Shown in pieces: positions 1 through 12,000 of a DNA stretch of 64,000 nt. The stretch is from Chlorella sorokiniana. Its lineage: Eukaryota; Chlorophyta; Trebouxiophyceae; Chlorellales; Chlorellaceae. Position numbers and translations under genes: made by a program. A model generated the notes under the pieces. That model searched no databases and was not told the origin of the DNA. It saw nothing but the letters and a program-made list of their open reading frames with translations. The stretch spans positions 868,001 to 932,000 of the forward strand of contig CP084619.1 in the NCBI GenBank assembly GCA_025917655.1, written 5' to 3'. Numbering within the stretch: the first letter of the stretch is position 1; each line of letters starts with the position of its first letter.

Positions 1-64
1 TCTTTAGCACGCAAGCAGCGTTCTGCGAGCTGCTCGCCTGCAGCAAGCCCCTACCAGTGTGATA

Positions 65-1519
65 ATGGAGGCGATACATCCCACAGAGTATGATCTTGTC
101 GTGCTCGGCACGGGGCTCACCGAGTCAATAGTCGCGGCGTGAGTTGCTAACGCTGCTGCCGGCTGCGGTTTCAATAGTAAGCAGCGCATGCAGCATCATG
201 CCGGCGTAGTCGCCCTGCGAAGGAGCAGATGGACAGCAGGACGGCGGCGGCACTGCTGCCAGCGCATCCCTCTTCACCCGCCCTTGCTGCAGGGCGGCTG
301 CCACAGCAGGCCGCAGCGTGCTGCATCTGGACCCTGCCGCGCACTACGGCGGCAGCTGGGCCAGCCTGCGTCCACGCGAATGGGCCAAGCTGCTGGCAAC
401 GCCGGCAGACGCTGCCACGGCGGGCGTGTCGGACGCGCTGACGTGGCACCGCCCGGCGCCGACCTGGGTGCTGGCGGGCAGCAGGCGGAGGGGCAGTACA
501 GTTTGGACCTGGCCCCAAAGGTGGCCTACGGTGCGGGACCCCTCATCCAGCTGCTGCTGGGCAGCGGAGCGCACCATTACCTCGAGTTCAAGCTGGTGCA
601 GGGCAGGTGGGCCTGCGGCCTGTCCCCCCCCCCCCTCCCAACCACCCCGAGCAGCCTCTGCGCGGCAGCGCCTTCCGCACACAGGCCGTCCACGTTATGG
701 GCGTGCTCAGCAGCGCTCGGCCCTTGCCGGGTGGCCTTGCTGGACCTCCCTCGGCCGGCCCCCTTCTCTCTCCCGCTTCCGCCGTTGCATCTGGTGAGAT
801 CGGCGCCCCATTCCCACGTGTTGCAGCTACGTGCTGCAGACGGGCGCAGGGCGGGACGGCGCGCTGGCTGCAGGCGAGCTGCACAGCGTGCCCAGCAGCC
901 GCTCCGCCGTCTTCCAGGACCGCACGCTGTCCCCGCTGCAGGTGAGCCGCCGCCGGGCGCCTCTGTTGCCGTGCGGCCCCGGCTCCGGCTTCACGCCCGC
1001 CCGCCGCTCCCGCCACGCACGCTGCCACCGCAGGGACCAACGGCAGTGGCACGCTTTTGGCCGCTTGCTGCTGCCCTCTGCCGCCACGCCCTGCAACCCT
1101 CTGACCCCATGTCGGGCATCCAGCCTTTCGGGCGAGCCTTGTATCTTTCTTCCGCGCTCGCCGCCCTGCAGAAGCGCAGCATCATGCGGTTCTTGAAGGC
1201 GGCGGCAGAGGCGCTGCAGGGCCAGGGCCCACTCAAGGCAAGGCAGCGGTGGCCCGCTGCTGCGCATCTCACCGCCGTTGCCTGCGAGCACGACCCCCTC
1301 TGGGCCCCGGCTGAGCGCCGCAGAGCAGGCGCCGTGCCGCCATTCCTTGCCGCTGCCCAGGACGCGACGCAAGACCCCATCTCCCTCCGCTGCTGGCCCA
1401 CCCGCTGCAGGATGCCTTTGGGGCGCAGCCAGTGCGGCAGCTGCTGGCAGAGCAGGGGCTGGATGAACGGCTGCAGCTGGCAGTGCTGCACGGCGTGCTG
1501 CTGGCCGACACCCCCGCCA

Positions 1520-1558
<39 letters not shown>

Positions 1559-3209
1559 AAGGCCAGGAGGAGCTGACGGCGGCCGAAGCGCTGGAGCGCC
1601 TGCGAGCCTTCACACAGTCGGCCGGCACCTACGGACCCGACACAGGTCAGGCGCGCGGGTTTGGAACACTTGCGCTTCGCTTGGAACAATTCCGCGTGAC
1701 TGGGATGGTCTGTTCCTTGATGACGCAGCACAGATTCTCAAGAGCCGAGGCCGTGCTGGCCACTCACCCTGCCACAAAACCAGCCGTCCATGCATCTCCG
1801 TCCTGCACCCGCCCCCGTGCAGGCCCCTTCCTCACGCCGCTCTACGGCTGCGGCGAGCTGCCGCAAGCCTTCTGCCGCGCGGCGGCGGTGGCGGGGGCTG
1901 TGCAGGTGCTGCGGTGTGGGGTGGAGGGGCTGTTGCTGGACGAGCCCACCCTGAGCTGTACCGGGGTGCAGCTGGCCAATGGGCAGGTGGGTGCTGCCTG
2001 TGGCGGCCTCGTTGCTTTGCGCTGCCTAGACCGCAGTGTGCTGGTCTGGTTGTTCCTGATGAGGGTGAAACTCTGTGAGGCTGGGGGACACAGCACCCAC
2101 CCACACCACCCAAACACCTGTCACCACCACCACCACCAGCCACGCGCACACGCACACATCCCTCGTCCCCTAACGAAATTACCATCCAGCATCCAGCAGG
2201 GCAGTCTACAATCTGCTGTTGCGTATCGCCCAAATCCCAGTGCATCCCCCACCACAACCCACGCCCAACCCGTTGCAGACCATCCGCTGCCGGCAGCTGG
2301 CGGCGACCGAGGCGGGGTTGGGCGAGTTGCTGGCGGCCTTGGGCCCGACCGTTGAGGAGCAGCGCACGCTCCGCTGCTGTGCTGTGCTGGAGGGCCCACC
2401 TGTGGCCGGCGAGCAGCAGACGCTGCTGGCGGTGCTGCCGCCGCCGACAGCGACGGCGACTGCGCAGGCGCAGCAGCAGCAGCAGCAGCAGCAGGGCGTC
2501 ATGGCCTCAGGGGTGGTGCGTGCTCTGGCCCTGTGCAACTCCACGGCTGTCTGCCCGCCTGGCAGGCATCTGCTGTACCTATGGGCGGCTGCGGGGCCTG
2601 AGAGCGGCGGCGGCGGCGAGCACGCAGCGGCACAGGCGCTGCTGCCAGTACTGGCGGCCCTTGCTGACGTGGACCCTGGTGAGGTGCTGCGTGGCGGTGC
2701 CGGGGACACTCAGGCGCCAGCCGGCGAGAGCACCGACGCGCAGCTGGCGGCGGGTGGAAACGTCACCGACACGCACCGTGCGGACGGGGTGGCGGCAGGG
2801 GGCGCGGGTACCCCCACAGTCAGGCCGGCTGTGCTGTGGGCGAGCTTCTACACCCAGAGCAGCCGGCGGCTGGCAGCTGGTGGCGGCGGCAGGTGGCCTG
2901 CCAACGTGGCGCTCTGCCCTGGACCGGACAGCACAGCCACCTTTTCCTCTGCGGTGGAGGCAGCCCAGGAGTGCTACTGGCGCCTGTATGCGGACAAGCA
3001 CAGCTCCAGGCCGCCCTTTCCGCTGGTGCCCAAAGCTCGGCGTGCGGCAGCTGCCAAGGAGCAAGGAGATGCAGCAGCGGCCGGCGAGCCGGGCCGTGGC
3101 GGCGGCTGCAGGGTCAGATTCGGATGACGAGGTTGTGGCAGCACTGCAGCAAGTGATGGGCAGGATGGGCCTGCAGCCTGAAGGAAGCGCTGAAGGCAGC
3201 GCTGATTAG
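65..3209 (+). CDS. REP: Rab escort protein (REP/CHM, GDI superfamily)
   Basis: REP presents newly made Rab GTPases to Rab geranylgeranyl transferase in the cytosol. The start MEAIHPTEYDLVVLGTGLTE is the family's N-terminal dinucleotide-binding-like motif. It is followed by VLHLDPAAHYGGSWASL, YSLDLAPKVAYG and, near the end, PAVLWASFYTQ, all matching REP/GDI proteins. Exons checked by phase: 65-138, 293-606, 827-941, 1172-1237, 1411-1645, 1823-1986 and 2279 to the end. Intron 1238-1410 has a GC donor. A polyglycine run (about 1521-1551) and a polyglutamine run (about 2470-2493) are lineage inserts. Within exon 2 the frame changes near 470-495, which fits one lost G. The C-terminus is ambiguous: one frame stops at 3127; the next carries an acidic tail (SDSDDEVVAALQQ) and stops at 3209, eight bases before TGTAA, so I prefer 3209. 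Confidence 0.9.
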
Positions 3210-3216
3210 GCAGCCA

Positions 3217-3221
3217 TGTAA
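3217..3221 (+). terminator. TGTAA poly(A) signal of REP
   Basis: TGTAA is the usual green-algal polyadenylation signal. It lies eight bases after the preferred REP stop and before the next start at 3437. Confidence 0.55.
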
Positions 3222-3436
3222 GCCGGCTTTCTCAGAGGGCAGGCGACCGGCTGGATGCTGCTGATGTGACGAGGGTACTGGAGCCCGCTGCCGATGAGAT
3301 GGGAGAGTGGCGCAGGGGAGGCCTTCTCCGCACCCTGCTTCGACATTCGCTGTGTTTCCTCCGATCATTCCTACGTAAGAATGTCGCCAAACGCGCGACA
3401 ACGTGCTGGGTGAGACGCCTCCGGCGCTTGTTTGCC

Positions 3437-6400
3437 ATGGGCGCCCAAAAGGCGGCTTATGGACTGGGCCGAAAGTCTGGAGTTTTCCTAGCTTCAGGTG
3501 CTATTAGTCTCTCTTGCTGCAACTGGGAGAAGGGGTTCCTTGCCACCTGTCTTGCTCTGCTTTTGCACCCGTTTCAGGCCTATGACAGCAGCAATGAAGT
3601 TTGTGTCGATTCGAATATGAGACCGGCGCAGCCGCTGGGTGGCGGTAGCGTCCGCCATCACCGCCGCCAGCGCCAACCTTTGGTTCGGTTGACAACGAGC
3701 GCGTCCCAGCCTGCCTTTCCCCTTTCGCAGGCCTTTTCATCTTGGGTGCATGGCTGCTGTTCCAACAGAACCCTTCGTGCTGGCAGCACCCTGCCGCCGC
3801 TGCTGCCGTGCTCCCAACTCAGGTGGCGCCCGCACACACGCCGTTCGGTTGCGGGATGGCCGCGCTGCTCTGCCGCCTGCCGCCCTCACACAGGCGGCCC
3901 TCGATCCACGTGCTCGCAGGATCAGGCGCCCCGGCATGGCAGTCGGCTCGCGACTGCCCCATTTACATTCTGGACGTTTCACGCGACGTGGCCCCTGCTG
4001 TCGGCATCCCGCAGTGCGACATCAACGACCCGCAGGCAAAGATGCGCCTCCTGCCTCGCCCCAGCCCAGCGTTCTGCCTTACCCGCTTTTAGTTTTGGCA
4101 TGGCGCCGGCAGGGATCAGGACGGCTGATTTCGCTGCAGCGCCTGCTGGCGTCAGCGTGGCTGACGGGGCCCTGCCGCCTCCGCCGCAGATGTGGCCGCT
4201 GGCGGCGCCCGGCCCGCTGCCCTGGGAGCTGCAGCGCATGAAGTCCATCCCCCACCCCCACTACATGTACGCGGGGCAGTACTGGCTGAACGAGGCGCTG
4301 CGCAACGCCAGCGGGGTGCTGACGGACGACATTGAGCAGGCGTGCCTCGTTTGGGTGGACACATACTGCTACAACCAGGCAGGTGTTGTTGGCTGGAGTG
4401 GGGTGGGGCCTGTGTTCTTTGCAAGGCTGTGGCCCGGTGGTGGGGCACAGAACAGCGCACCCGGGTCAGTGCATGGCGTCGACTTGGCTGGTGGGTGAGG
4501 TGGCGGCTGCTGGTGTGGATCTGTGGGGTGGGTGCTGGAATGGGAGCGTTCAGTGGAGTGGCCAGGCTGGGTCTGTGTTCGGCGGGTGTGCATGGGTGGC
4601 TAGGGCGGGGGCGACAGCTGGGCAGCAACCAGCAAGGCACAGCAAGGCACTGCGCGGGGGTGGGAACAGGCGCCGGTTGGGCGAGGCAGGGTTGACGGAG
4701 GAGCGGCGCTGCGGAGCGCTCCGACCGGCCGCTGCGGGTCGCCACGGCGCCGGCAGCGGTGCTGCCCCGCCCCACTCCACACAGGGCCAGGCAACAGGAC
4801 TGGGGGTCCTTGGCAGCTGGTGACAAGCCGCAGGACAGTGATGCACATGCCCCCCTGCCGTCCCCCTGTTTGTTCCCCCGGCCACACACCCTTGTATGCC
4901 TCCCCCACCCCTCCCTCTCTCGTTCCAGTGGTATGTGACGTGGCGCGCGCTGTCCTTGCGCAAGCGTCTGCAGCGCAAGTACAAACTGGGCAGCACGGAT
5001 GTGGCGGCGGCGCTCACCAAAGCCATGAGCCACATCGCCGCCTCAAAGCGGTTCCAGGTGTGCCGTTTGTGCTGCAACCTGTTCTGGCTCTGCACGTGCA
5101 ACGCTGGGTTTATACGTACTGATTGCAGACCCCCAGACTGCCCTCAGCCTGCGTCCTTGGTGCCGTGTTGCAGCGTCATGCTGTGCTGGCCAGCCGCCAG
5201 CTGCCGCCCCACTCCCTCGCCAGACTCTGCCCGCATAGCAATACTGCGCTGCCTTGTCGAATCCCCCTGTTCCCCCCCCCCCCCCCCAAACAAAACAGAG
5301 GCTTCAGGGGCGAGACTACGTGTTCCACACCCCGCTGACCAACCCCGGCAAAGCGTACGCCAAGCTGTGCAGCGACATGCGCCTGGCCCACACGCTGGTG
5401 GTGGAGCAGCCGCTGGCGTGCGGCCGGGTGCGGCCCAAGGTGGCGCTGCGCGAGACGCAGATCCTGCCGTACAATGCAGGTGGGCATGGACCCTTGTCCT
5501 GGATGTGGCTGTTGGCCTGAAGTTGCTGGAAACGGTTGTGGTGTGATGCGTGGTTTAGGCTGGCGGGCTGACGGGTTTCAAGCCAGCAGCGGGTAGGCTA
5601 AGGACTTCGCCGCCAACTCTTCCAACAAACTCGCCGCACCCTCTGCCCCCACCCCACCCCACCCCCCACCCCACCCTCATCGTATGCTGCAGTGGCAAAC
5701 GTCGATCTTTCCACCCCGGTCCCCGGCTCGCAGCGGCCCACCTTCTTGTACATGCAGGCCAATTGCGGCGACGCGCAGTGCGGCATGTTCGTACGGTTGA
5801 AGGCGGCGCAGGCCCTCAACAAAACGGAGGAAGACGTTCAGGTGGGCGGGCCCGCCGTGGCGGTGCACTGCAAATGAGCCGGGTGGCACAATGCGCAGCG
5901 CCGCGTGCTTGGGGGAGCGGGGGCGGCGGCGGAGCAGGCATGCAGGCGCAGGTGCAAGGGGGCCGCCTGGCAGGCTGGCGACCACGGCTGCACCATGCAA
6001 ATGAGCGCGCTGTCTGCTGCGCCTCCCGCCCCATACACCCCGGCTGGCCAGCACCCCACTCCCCTCCCCACGAGCGCAGGTGCGTTGCGCCAACCGTCCC
6101 GTGGTGCAGCCACGGGAACACGCGGAGGTGCAGGCGGAGATGCGGGCCTCCCGCTTCTGCCTCATGCTGCCCGGCGACAACGTGAGCAGCGGGCGGCTCA
6201 CAGAGGCCATACTGGCGGGGTGCATACCCGTGGTGAGAGGGCGGGGAGGGGGGCTTAGTGTGCAGCGAGGGAGGGCAAAAGGGGTGTGTGTGTGTAAAGC
6301 AGGGAGGTGGAAGGGTGGCGAGGCGGGTTGTGCCATCGAAGACGGAGTGGTGCGAGGCGGAGCGGTGCCCCAATCCACTTCAGCCGACTACCGCCGCCCT

Positions 6401-7033
6401 GCTCCCCCACAGTTCATTGGCCCGCCGTGGCACGAGATGCCGCTGGGCCAGGGGGAGGTGGACTGGGCGGGGCTGGGGTGTTCCTGCAGCTGGAGACGGC
6501 GCCCTGGCAGGCCGCGCCGCAGTGCGCTGCTCCCCTCGAGCTCTGGCGGCAGAATGCCGACGTGCAGTTTGTGACGGCGAAAGTTGCAGACCTGGAGGCG
6601 GCATACAAGCACCTGCGGTGGGCGCTCGTGTTGTTTGAGGGCGACGGCTTGCTGCCCGCTGCGTGCTGGGCAGGCGTCGCCCTCCTGTGTGCTGCCCTCC
6701 TGGCTGCTGGCTTGCCGCTTGCCGCCCCTGGCTGGGGCTGGCCAGCCGCGCACTGTCCTGGATCCTCGGGACTAATGCCCTTGGATTGTCTCACTCCTTC
6801 TGTTCTCCCTGTGAGTGTTCATGCTCAACCACTTGTGTCCGCTGCCCCCTCATCCGCGCAGGGCCATGCCCGAGGCGGCTGTGCGGCGGCGGCAGGAGGT
6901 GCTGCAGCGGGAACGGCTCAAGTTTTACTACGCCGTGCCGCCGGGCAGGCAAACCTCCGCGCTGGCAGACATTGTGTTCACCAACCTGCTGAATTATGGG
7001 CGGCGGGTGGCCACTGGCCAGTATCATCTGTAA
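3437..7033 (+). CDS. Exostosin-like glycosyltransferase (GT47), type II membrane protein
   Basis: GT47 enzymes add sugars to wall polysaccharides or glycoproteins in the Golgi lumen. The ATG at 3437 opens a short basic segment (MGAQKAAYGLGRK), and a membrane anchor is completed across the first intron (SGVFLASG joined to LFILGAWLLFQQ). Exons by phase: 3437-3497, 3731-4035, 4190-4378, 4929-5057, 5299-5479, 5693-5841, 6080-6232, 6413-6617 and 6862-7033. The C-terminal domain has the exostosin signature: FCLMLPGDNVSSGRLTEAI, then AGCIPVFIGPPWHEMPL and EVDWAG. The introns after 4035 and 4378 have GC donors. In exon 8 the frame shifts at the GGGG run at 6475-6478, so VFLQLETAPW reads only if one G is restored; a sequencing loss is likeliest. 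The stop TAA is part of a TGTAA. The acceptor sugar cannot be told from sequence. Confidence 0.85.
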
Positions 7034-7181
7034 TGATGCACGGATGCTCACGGCGGCGGCACAGCACAGCACGATGGGATAGGGGCAGGCGCCGCGCTGA
7101 AGATGCATTGTTTATGTCTTTAACAGTCAGCATCGTTTCGTGAGGCAGGAAACTAATATAAAAAAGGCACCCGTCAGCGCG

Positions 7182-8698
7182 ATGCAGACAGCACGGGTCC
7201 TCCATCCGGGCGCCTGCCGGCCAGCGCCGGTGCAGCTGCGGCAGCCACGCAGGACGATGCCCTGCAAGCCACAAATGCCGCAGCGCGCAGTCTCTGTGCG
7301 GGCCTCGATGGCCGGCTCAGGAGCGGCTGAGGACCCCTACCAGGCAAGCCGCCCCACCAGATGCTTGCGCTTGCCGCGAATTGTGCATGCTCGATGGCGC
7401 ATTGGCCTCGGCAGCCCCCTTGACCGCGCCGCCGCCTGCCTGCCGCCGCCAAAGCGCTCCCCCGCCTCACGTTGCAGGTCCTGGGCATCCCTCGCACCGC
7501 TGACTCCCTGTCCATTCAGCGCGCCTACAAGAAGAAGATGGCGGAGGTGAAGGGGCGCGATGAGGCGGCGCAGCAGCGGATAGAGGCGGCGCACTCGGCA
7601 ATCATGATGGCGTCGCTGACGTCGCGGCTGCAGGCGCGCCCCCACGCCGCGCTGCCTCCCGCCCTTCCGCTCTTGCGGCTGCCTCGATGCTGGCAACGTG
7701 CAGAGGATGGGATGCACGCCATGTCCCACGCTACGCATCGGTGCCTGCCGGGCTGCCCTGCCTGCCCTGCCCAGCCCACCCCGCCCGCCACTCATCCCAC
7801 GTCCGCAGCCCCCTTCCGCAGCCTCTCGTTCAGCAGGCCCCCATGCTCCCGCGCCTCTGCAGGGCGGCGTGTCCGTTGAGAAGGAGGTGCTGTTTGCCGA
7901 CCGCGCCCGCTACTTCCCGTGGCGCCCGCGGCTGTGGATGGCGGCCTACGACATCATGCTCTACTCCGCGGCGGCCCAGGCACTCATGCTGGCCTGGGCC
8001 CTGCTGTCCCCCATGACCGCCGGCACCCAGCCCGTCATCTGGTGTAAGCGGGGGCGGCGGGCGGCAGGGCGCTGCGCTGTTTGAGGGCAGGGGACCGAGC
8101 TTGCACGGGTATCATTTCCCTGGCGGCCGCTCTCCTCCCCTCGCTGCCCCTTGCTGCCCCCAAAGCGCCCCCACCACCCACCCCGCATGCAGCCGCCATT
8201 GCCGGCGCCGTGGGCAACATTGTGAAGCAGAACCGGCTGAACCCGGTGCCCAAGGGCGGGCCCGACGGCCCCCGGATGACAACAAGCAGGGTGCGGGCCG
8301 CCGCCGCTGCCGCTGCTGCCCCGACCCTCCAACCCTGCCTCAAGCCGCGCCGCAGGCTGCCGCGGGGCTTGCGCACCCCCTTGCGCCTGGCGCCGCCGCC
8401 TCCATTGCATCACAACCTGCGCCGCCTTCTCTGTAGCTTCCTTGCCTCAAGCGCTGCCTCCCTCCCCCGCGCTTCCTTGCTCCCCCTCCGACCCGCAGGC
8501 GGCAAGAACATCATGCGCGGCTTCCTCCTCGCCTTCATGGCCACCTTTGCCGGCTGCATCCTCTTCTACACCCTGCCCGACGCCATCGCCTCTGCCCTCG
8601 GCCGCGTGCTGCCCGTCGCTTTCTACGAGGGGCAGTCCATGCTGCTGGCCCTCGGCGCCTGCACCTGCAACTGGCTCTTCACCGCCTTCACCCGCTGA
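7182..8698 (+). CDS. CPP1: CPP1-like chloroplast J-like protein (DUF3353)
   Basis: CPP1 (CDF1) is a chloroplast-membrane chaperone-like protein; in plants it stabilises protochlorophyllide oxidoreductase. The N-terminus is a basic, Ser/Ala-rich likely transit peptide (MQTARVL... to about residue 45). A J-like region follows (VLGIPRTADSLSIQRAYKKK) without the HPD of true J proteins. Next comes FADRARYFPWRPRLWMAAYD, the conserved CPP1 block, then three hydrophobic segments: one before TAGTQPVIW and two in the last exon, including FLLAFMATFAGCILFYTLPD. Exons: 7182-7343, 7478-7633, 7863-8043, 8193 to about 8285, and 8499-8698. Introns 7344-7477 and 7634-7862 begin with GC. The last junction is uncertain: a plain GT donor at 8291 breaks phase, while a GC donor at 8286 keeps it. 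TGTAA lies at 9019. Confidence 0.83.
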
Positions 8699-9072
8699 GG
8701 CGGCGGGCGCGGCGCCGCCCAGCCGACAACAAAGACGCCGGCGCAGCACCGGCCAGGCTTGTTGCCGCCGACGCCTTGCGCGCGCTGAACATGCGGTTGC
8801 GGCGGCCCACGGCCAGGCGAGCCTGTTTGGCTGTTGCGCACCCGCAGCCCAGCGGAAAGAGCCAGCACGGCCGATGTGTGTGTGCAGCGCTGCTTCATGT
8901 GTGCGCTCAGCGCGTGCAAACCATGGTACAACCCTCTCTCTGACCCCCGGTCCGACCCATGCCGCCGCCCCAACTTCTTCTTTTTGACTGTCTTGGTGCC
9001 TTGATGCCACGCCACGCTTGTAAGATTTACACGCGCGGTCCGTAGGCAGCTGACTGCCCCGCTCGCCCGCCG
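8699..9072. other. Convergent intergenic region, CPP1 / COG1 3' ends
   Basis: No gene seen. It holds the 3' ends of both flanking genes: TGTAA on the plus strand at 9019-9023 (for CPP1, about 320 bases after its stop) and TGTAA on the minus strand at 9031-9027 (for COG1, 42 bases after its stop). The two signals lie only a few bases apart. Confidence 0.6.
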
Positions 9073-12000
9073 CTACTTGTTGAACCCGCGTGTGAGGGAG
9101 GAGAGGAGGCCGCCGCCGCCCATCTCGCTCCAGGCCGCCACGTCAGCGGCCTTGTCGCCCAGCAGGCCCTGCAGGCTGCCCACCAGCTTCGTGGCAGCTG
9201 CCGACACGCCCGCCCCCACCGCCGCCGCCGACGCGCCGGGTGCGGCTCCGCCGACGTCGCCGTCGACGACGTCCCGCAGCCGGGGGCGGTGAGCAGCGAG
9301 GCGAAGCTGTAGGCGGCGGCCGACTCGGCGGCACCAGCTCCCGCAGCTGCTGCGGCAGCCGCCGGGGCAGCCAGCATCCCGGACGCTGCCCGGGACAGCT
9401 CGCCCTGGGACCAGCTTCTGCCCAGCTGCAGGCCCGGGTGCAGCGCCGAGGCCTGCCGCAGCAGCGCCGAGGGGGCCGACACCGGCAGGTAGGAGAAGCG
9501 CGGCCCCGCCGCCGCCATGCGCAGCGTGTTGCTCTCCCGGCGGCGCCCGCCGCCGCATCCATGCCGCCGCCGACCGGCCGCGCGCACGGCTTCCGCGCAG
9601 CAGCACGCCAAACAGCACCTGGGGCGGGAGCGCCGGGGATGACTGGATGAGGTGGCGGGTGTACCGCAGGCATGCGGGGCACCAGGCGGCAAGAAGAAGC
9701 AGCGGGGACGCCGAGGCACAAAACACTGCGCCCCCTTTTCCCTCCCGCTTCTGCGGTGCTACGCTGTTGGGCAGAGGGCAGCCACCAAGAATCAAAAGAG
9801 CGCGACGGCATACACCAAAGCCAGCCCCCTTGCCACAGAGCCCTGGGCAGCTGTGCTGCGTCCCCACCCTGGCTGCCAGCACCCGGCACGCACCTGGCGC
9901 CGCGCCGCCGCCCGCTGCTTGTTGGCGTCGAGGTAGGGCTCATAGGTGGCCCAGTCGATCGGGTCCAGCCGCCCAGCCAGCGCAGATTCCAGGGCAGCGG
10001 CGGCACGCCGCCGCTCCGCCAGCGCCGCCGCGCGCCGCCGCGGCGGCGGCGCTGCGATGGAGGATGGACGGGAAAGGGGTGATAAATGAAGGTGCACGTA
10101 CGCTTGTGAGTGCGCATGTGTGTCCGAGGCGCAAATTAGGGGCTCTGCTGATGCGCGGAAGGAACCAGCGGGGCAGCGGGGCGGCGTCCAAGGCCCGGCT
10201 GCCCGGCCAAGACAGCCGCCGCCGGGGCAAGCAGGCAGTCCAGGCCAGGAAACAGGCAGCAACGCCCCCAACCAGGCGCGCTTGCGTCCCCCACCCCTTT
10301 CCCAGCCCCCTCATTGCCCAAGCTCCCTCCCCCTCTCCCCGTCTTCCGTCCAGCCCCTCCCCGCCTCACCCCTCAGCCAGTGGCGGCGGCGCCGCCGTGG
10401 CCAGCAGGTCCAGGAGGAAGCGTGTGTCCAGCAGCAGCTGCAGCACCCCCTTCTCAGACAGCCGCCCCCCAGCGCGCCGCCCCCGCTCGCAGGCTGGCCG
10501 TTGCTGGAGCTGCCGCTGGCGCCGCTGGCGGCGGCGCTGTGGTCGCTGTCGCCCAGCGCAGAGCCCAGCGCGCCCAGCAGCGCCCCCGCCAGGTGCCACT
10601 TGAACAGCTGCAGGGGCTCCTCTTCCAGCAGGTGACCGCCTGCGCAGAAACAAACAATGCTCGTTCAGACAGTGAAGATGTTGTCCGTGGAGCCGTGCAG
10701 CAAAGGCAACCCACGAAACAAACTGCCAGCGGCTGCACAGCTTGCAGCTAGGGGGCCGGGGGCCGCAGCTGCCAAGGACGGCGGGGGGGGGGGAGAGGGG
10801 GAGGGCAAGCAGACGTGGCGCGGCAGCAAACAGCGACATCAAGCAAGGGCGATCGGCGGGCGAGCGCACCCGCACGGTCGGCCTCGCGGCACGCGGCCAG
10901 CGCCAGCTGCGCGGCGGCGGGGGAGGGCGCGGCGGGCAGCAGGAAGCGCATCTCCAGGCCGCCGCCGCCTCGCCCTCGTCCCCTGGCCGCCGCCCTCGCC
11001 CTCGTCCCCCTGGCCGCCGCCGCCGCTGCTGTCGCGCACCACCGTCTCCTCCCACGCACGCAGCGGCGCATCCGCCGCCAGAGTGTGGTCGTTCGCCAGC
11101 TCAGCAGCGAAAGCGGCGGCCAGGCCAGCAGAGGCCCACTCCGCCCACACGCCATGCGCTTGCAGGCCGACCGCCCGCAGGCGCCGCTGCAGCAGCTCGC
11201 AGCGCGCCGACGGCGGAGGCGGCGCCGACGATGCAGCGCCCAGGCCGCCCGCCACGTATGCAGCGGGGGGCGGCTGCGCGGCTGCCGCCTGCTGCGCTCC
11301 GCCACTGTTCGGGGGGCCCAGCACCGCTGGCAGCATCGCGCTGCGGCCGGCCAAGCCCAGCGCCAGTCGCCCCAGCAGCAAGGCCTGGGTGGCGGGGGGG
11401 CGGCGGCGGCGCAGCCGCCGCCCGCCCGCTGGCAGCGCCGCCAGGCGCGCTTCCAGCGAGGCGGCGATGCCTTCCACGGCCTCGGCGCACCTGCCAGGCG
11501 CAGCAAGCAGGGATGATGGAGTGAAGCAGAGGTGACGCAGAGCTGGCAGCCACCCGAGGAGGTGATCAAGGAGCGCTCGCTGCCCTGCCAGCCTGGTATG
11601 GTGTCGCCAGCCTGGCACCGTACCGCACCTGTCCTGCACAAAGGGCTCCAGCGCCAGCGCCCGCTTGCTGACCGGCTCCCCTGCAGCGGCGCTGCCGCCG
11701 CATGCATCCATGGCAGCCCCGAGCGCCGCCTTGAGCCGCTCGTCAAACCGCGCCACCACCCGCTCGGCCTGAGCCAGCCACTGCTGCGCAGCGGGCACGG
11801 CGCGCCGCCGCCGCCGCCGCCGCTGCTTCGCCGTGCACGCCCCGCGAGGCGCCGGGCGCTGCCGCCCGCGCCGCCCTCGCCGCCAGAGGGCGGCGCCGCC
11901 GGCTGGAGCTCAACGGCATCTGCCCAGCCGCCCGTCTGGAAGGTGCCGGGGCTGAGGGCGGCAGCGCGGCTGCCTCCTGCGCATACCAAGGAGCGGCGTT

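Noticed and set aside
3095-3111. A 16-base GT-AG intron in REP
   Set aside because: It restores phase but is far below the size of any other intron here (80 bases or more); a one-base sequence error is simpler.
10748-11989. Long open frames on the other strand and in other frames of COG1, and similar ones in most genes
   Set aside because: High GC removes stop codons in all frames. These show Ala/Arg/Pro-rich noise, while one frame matches the known family.
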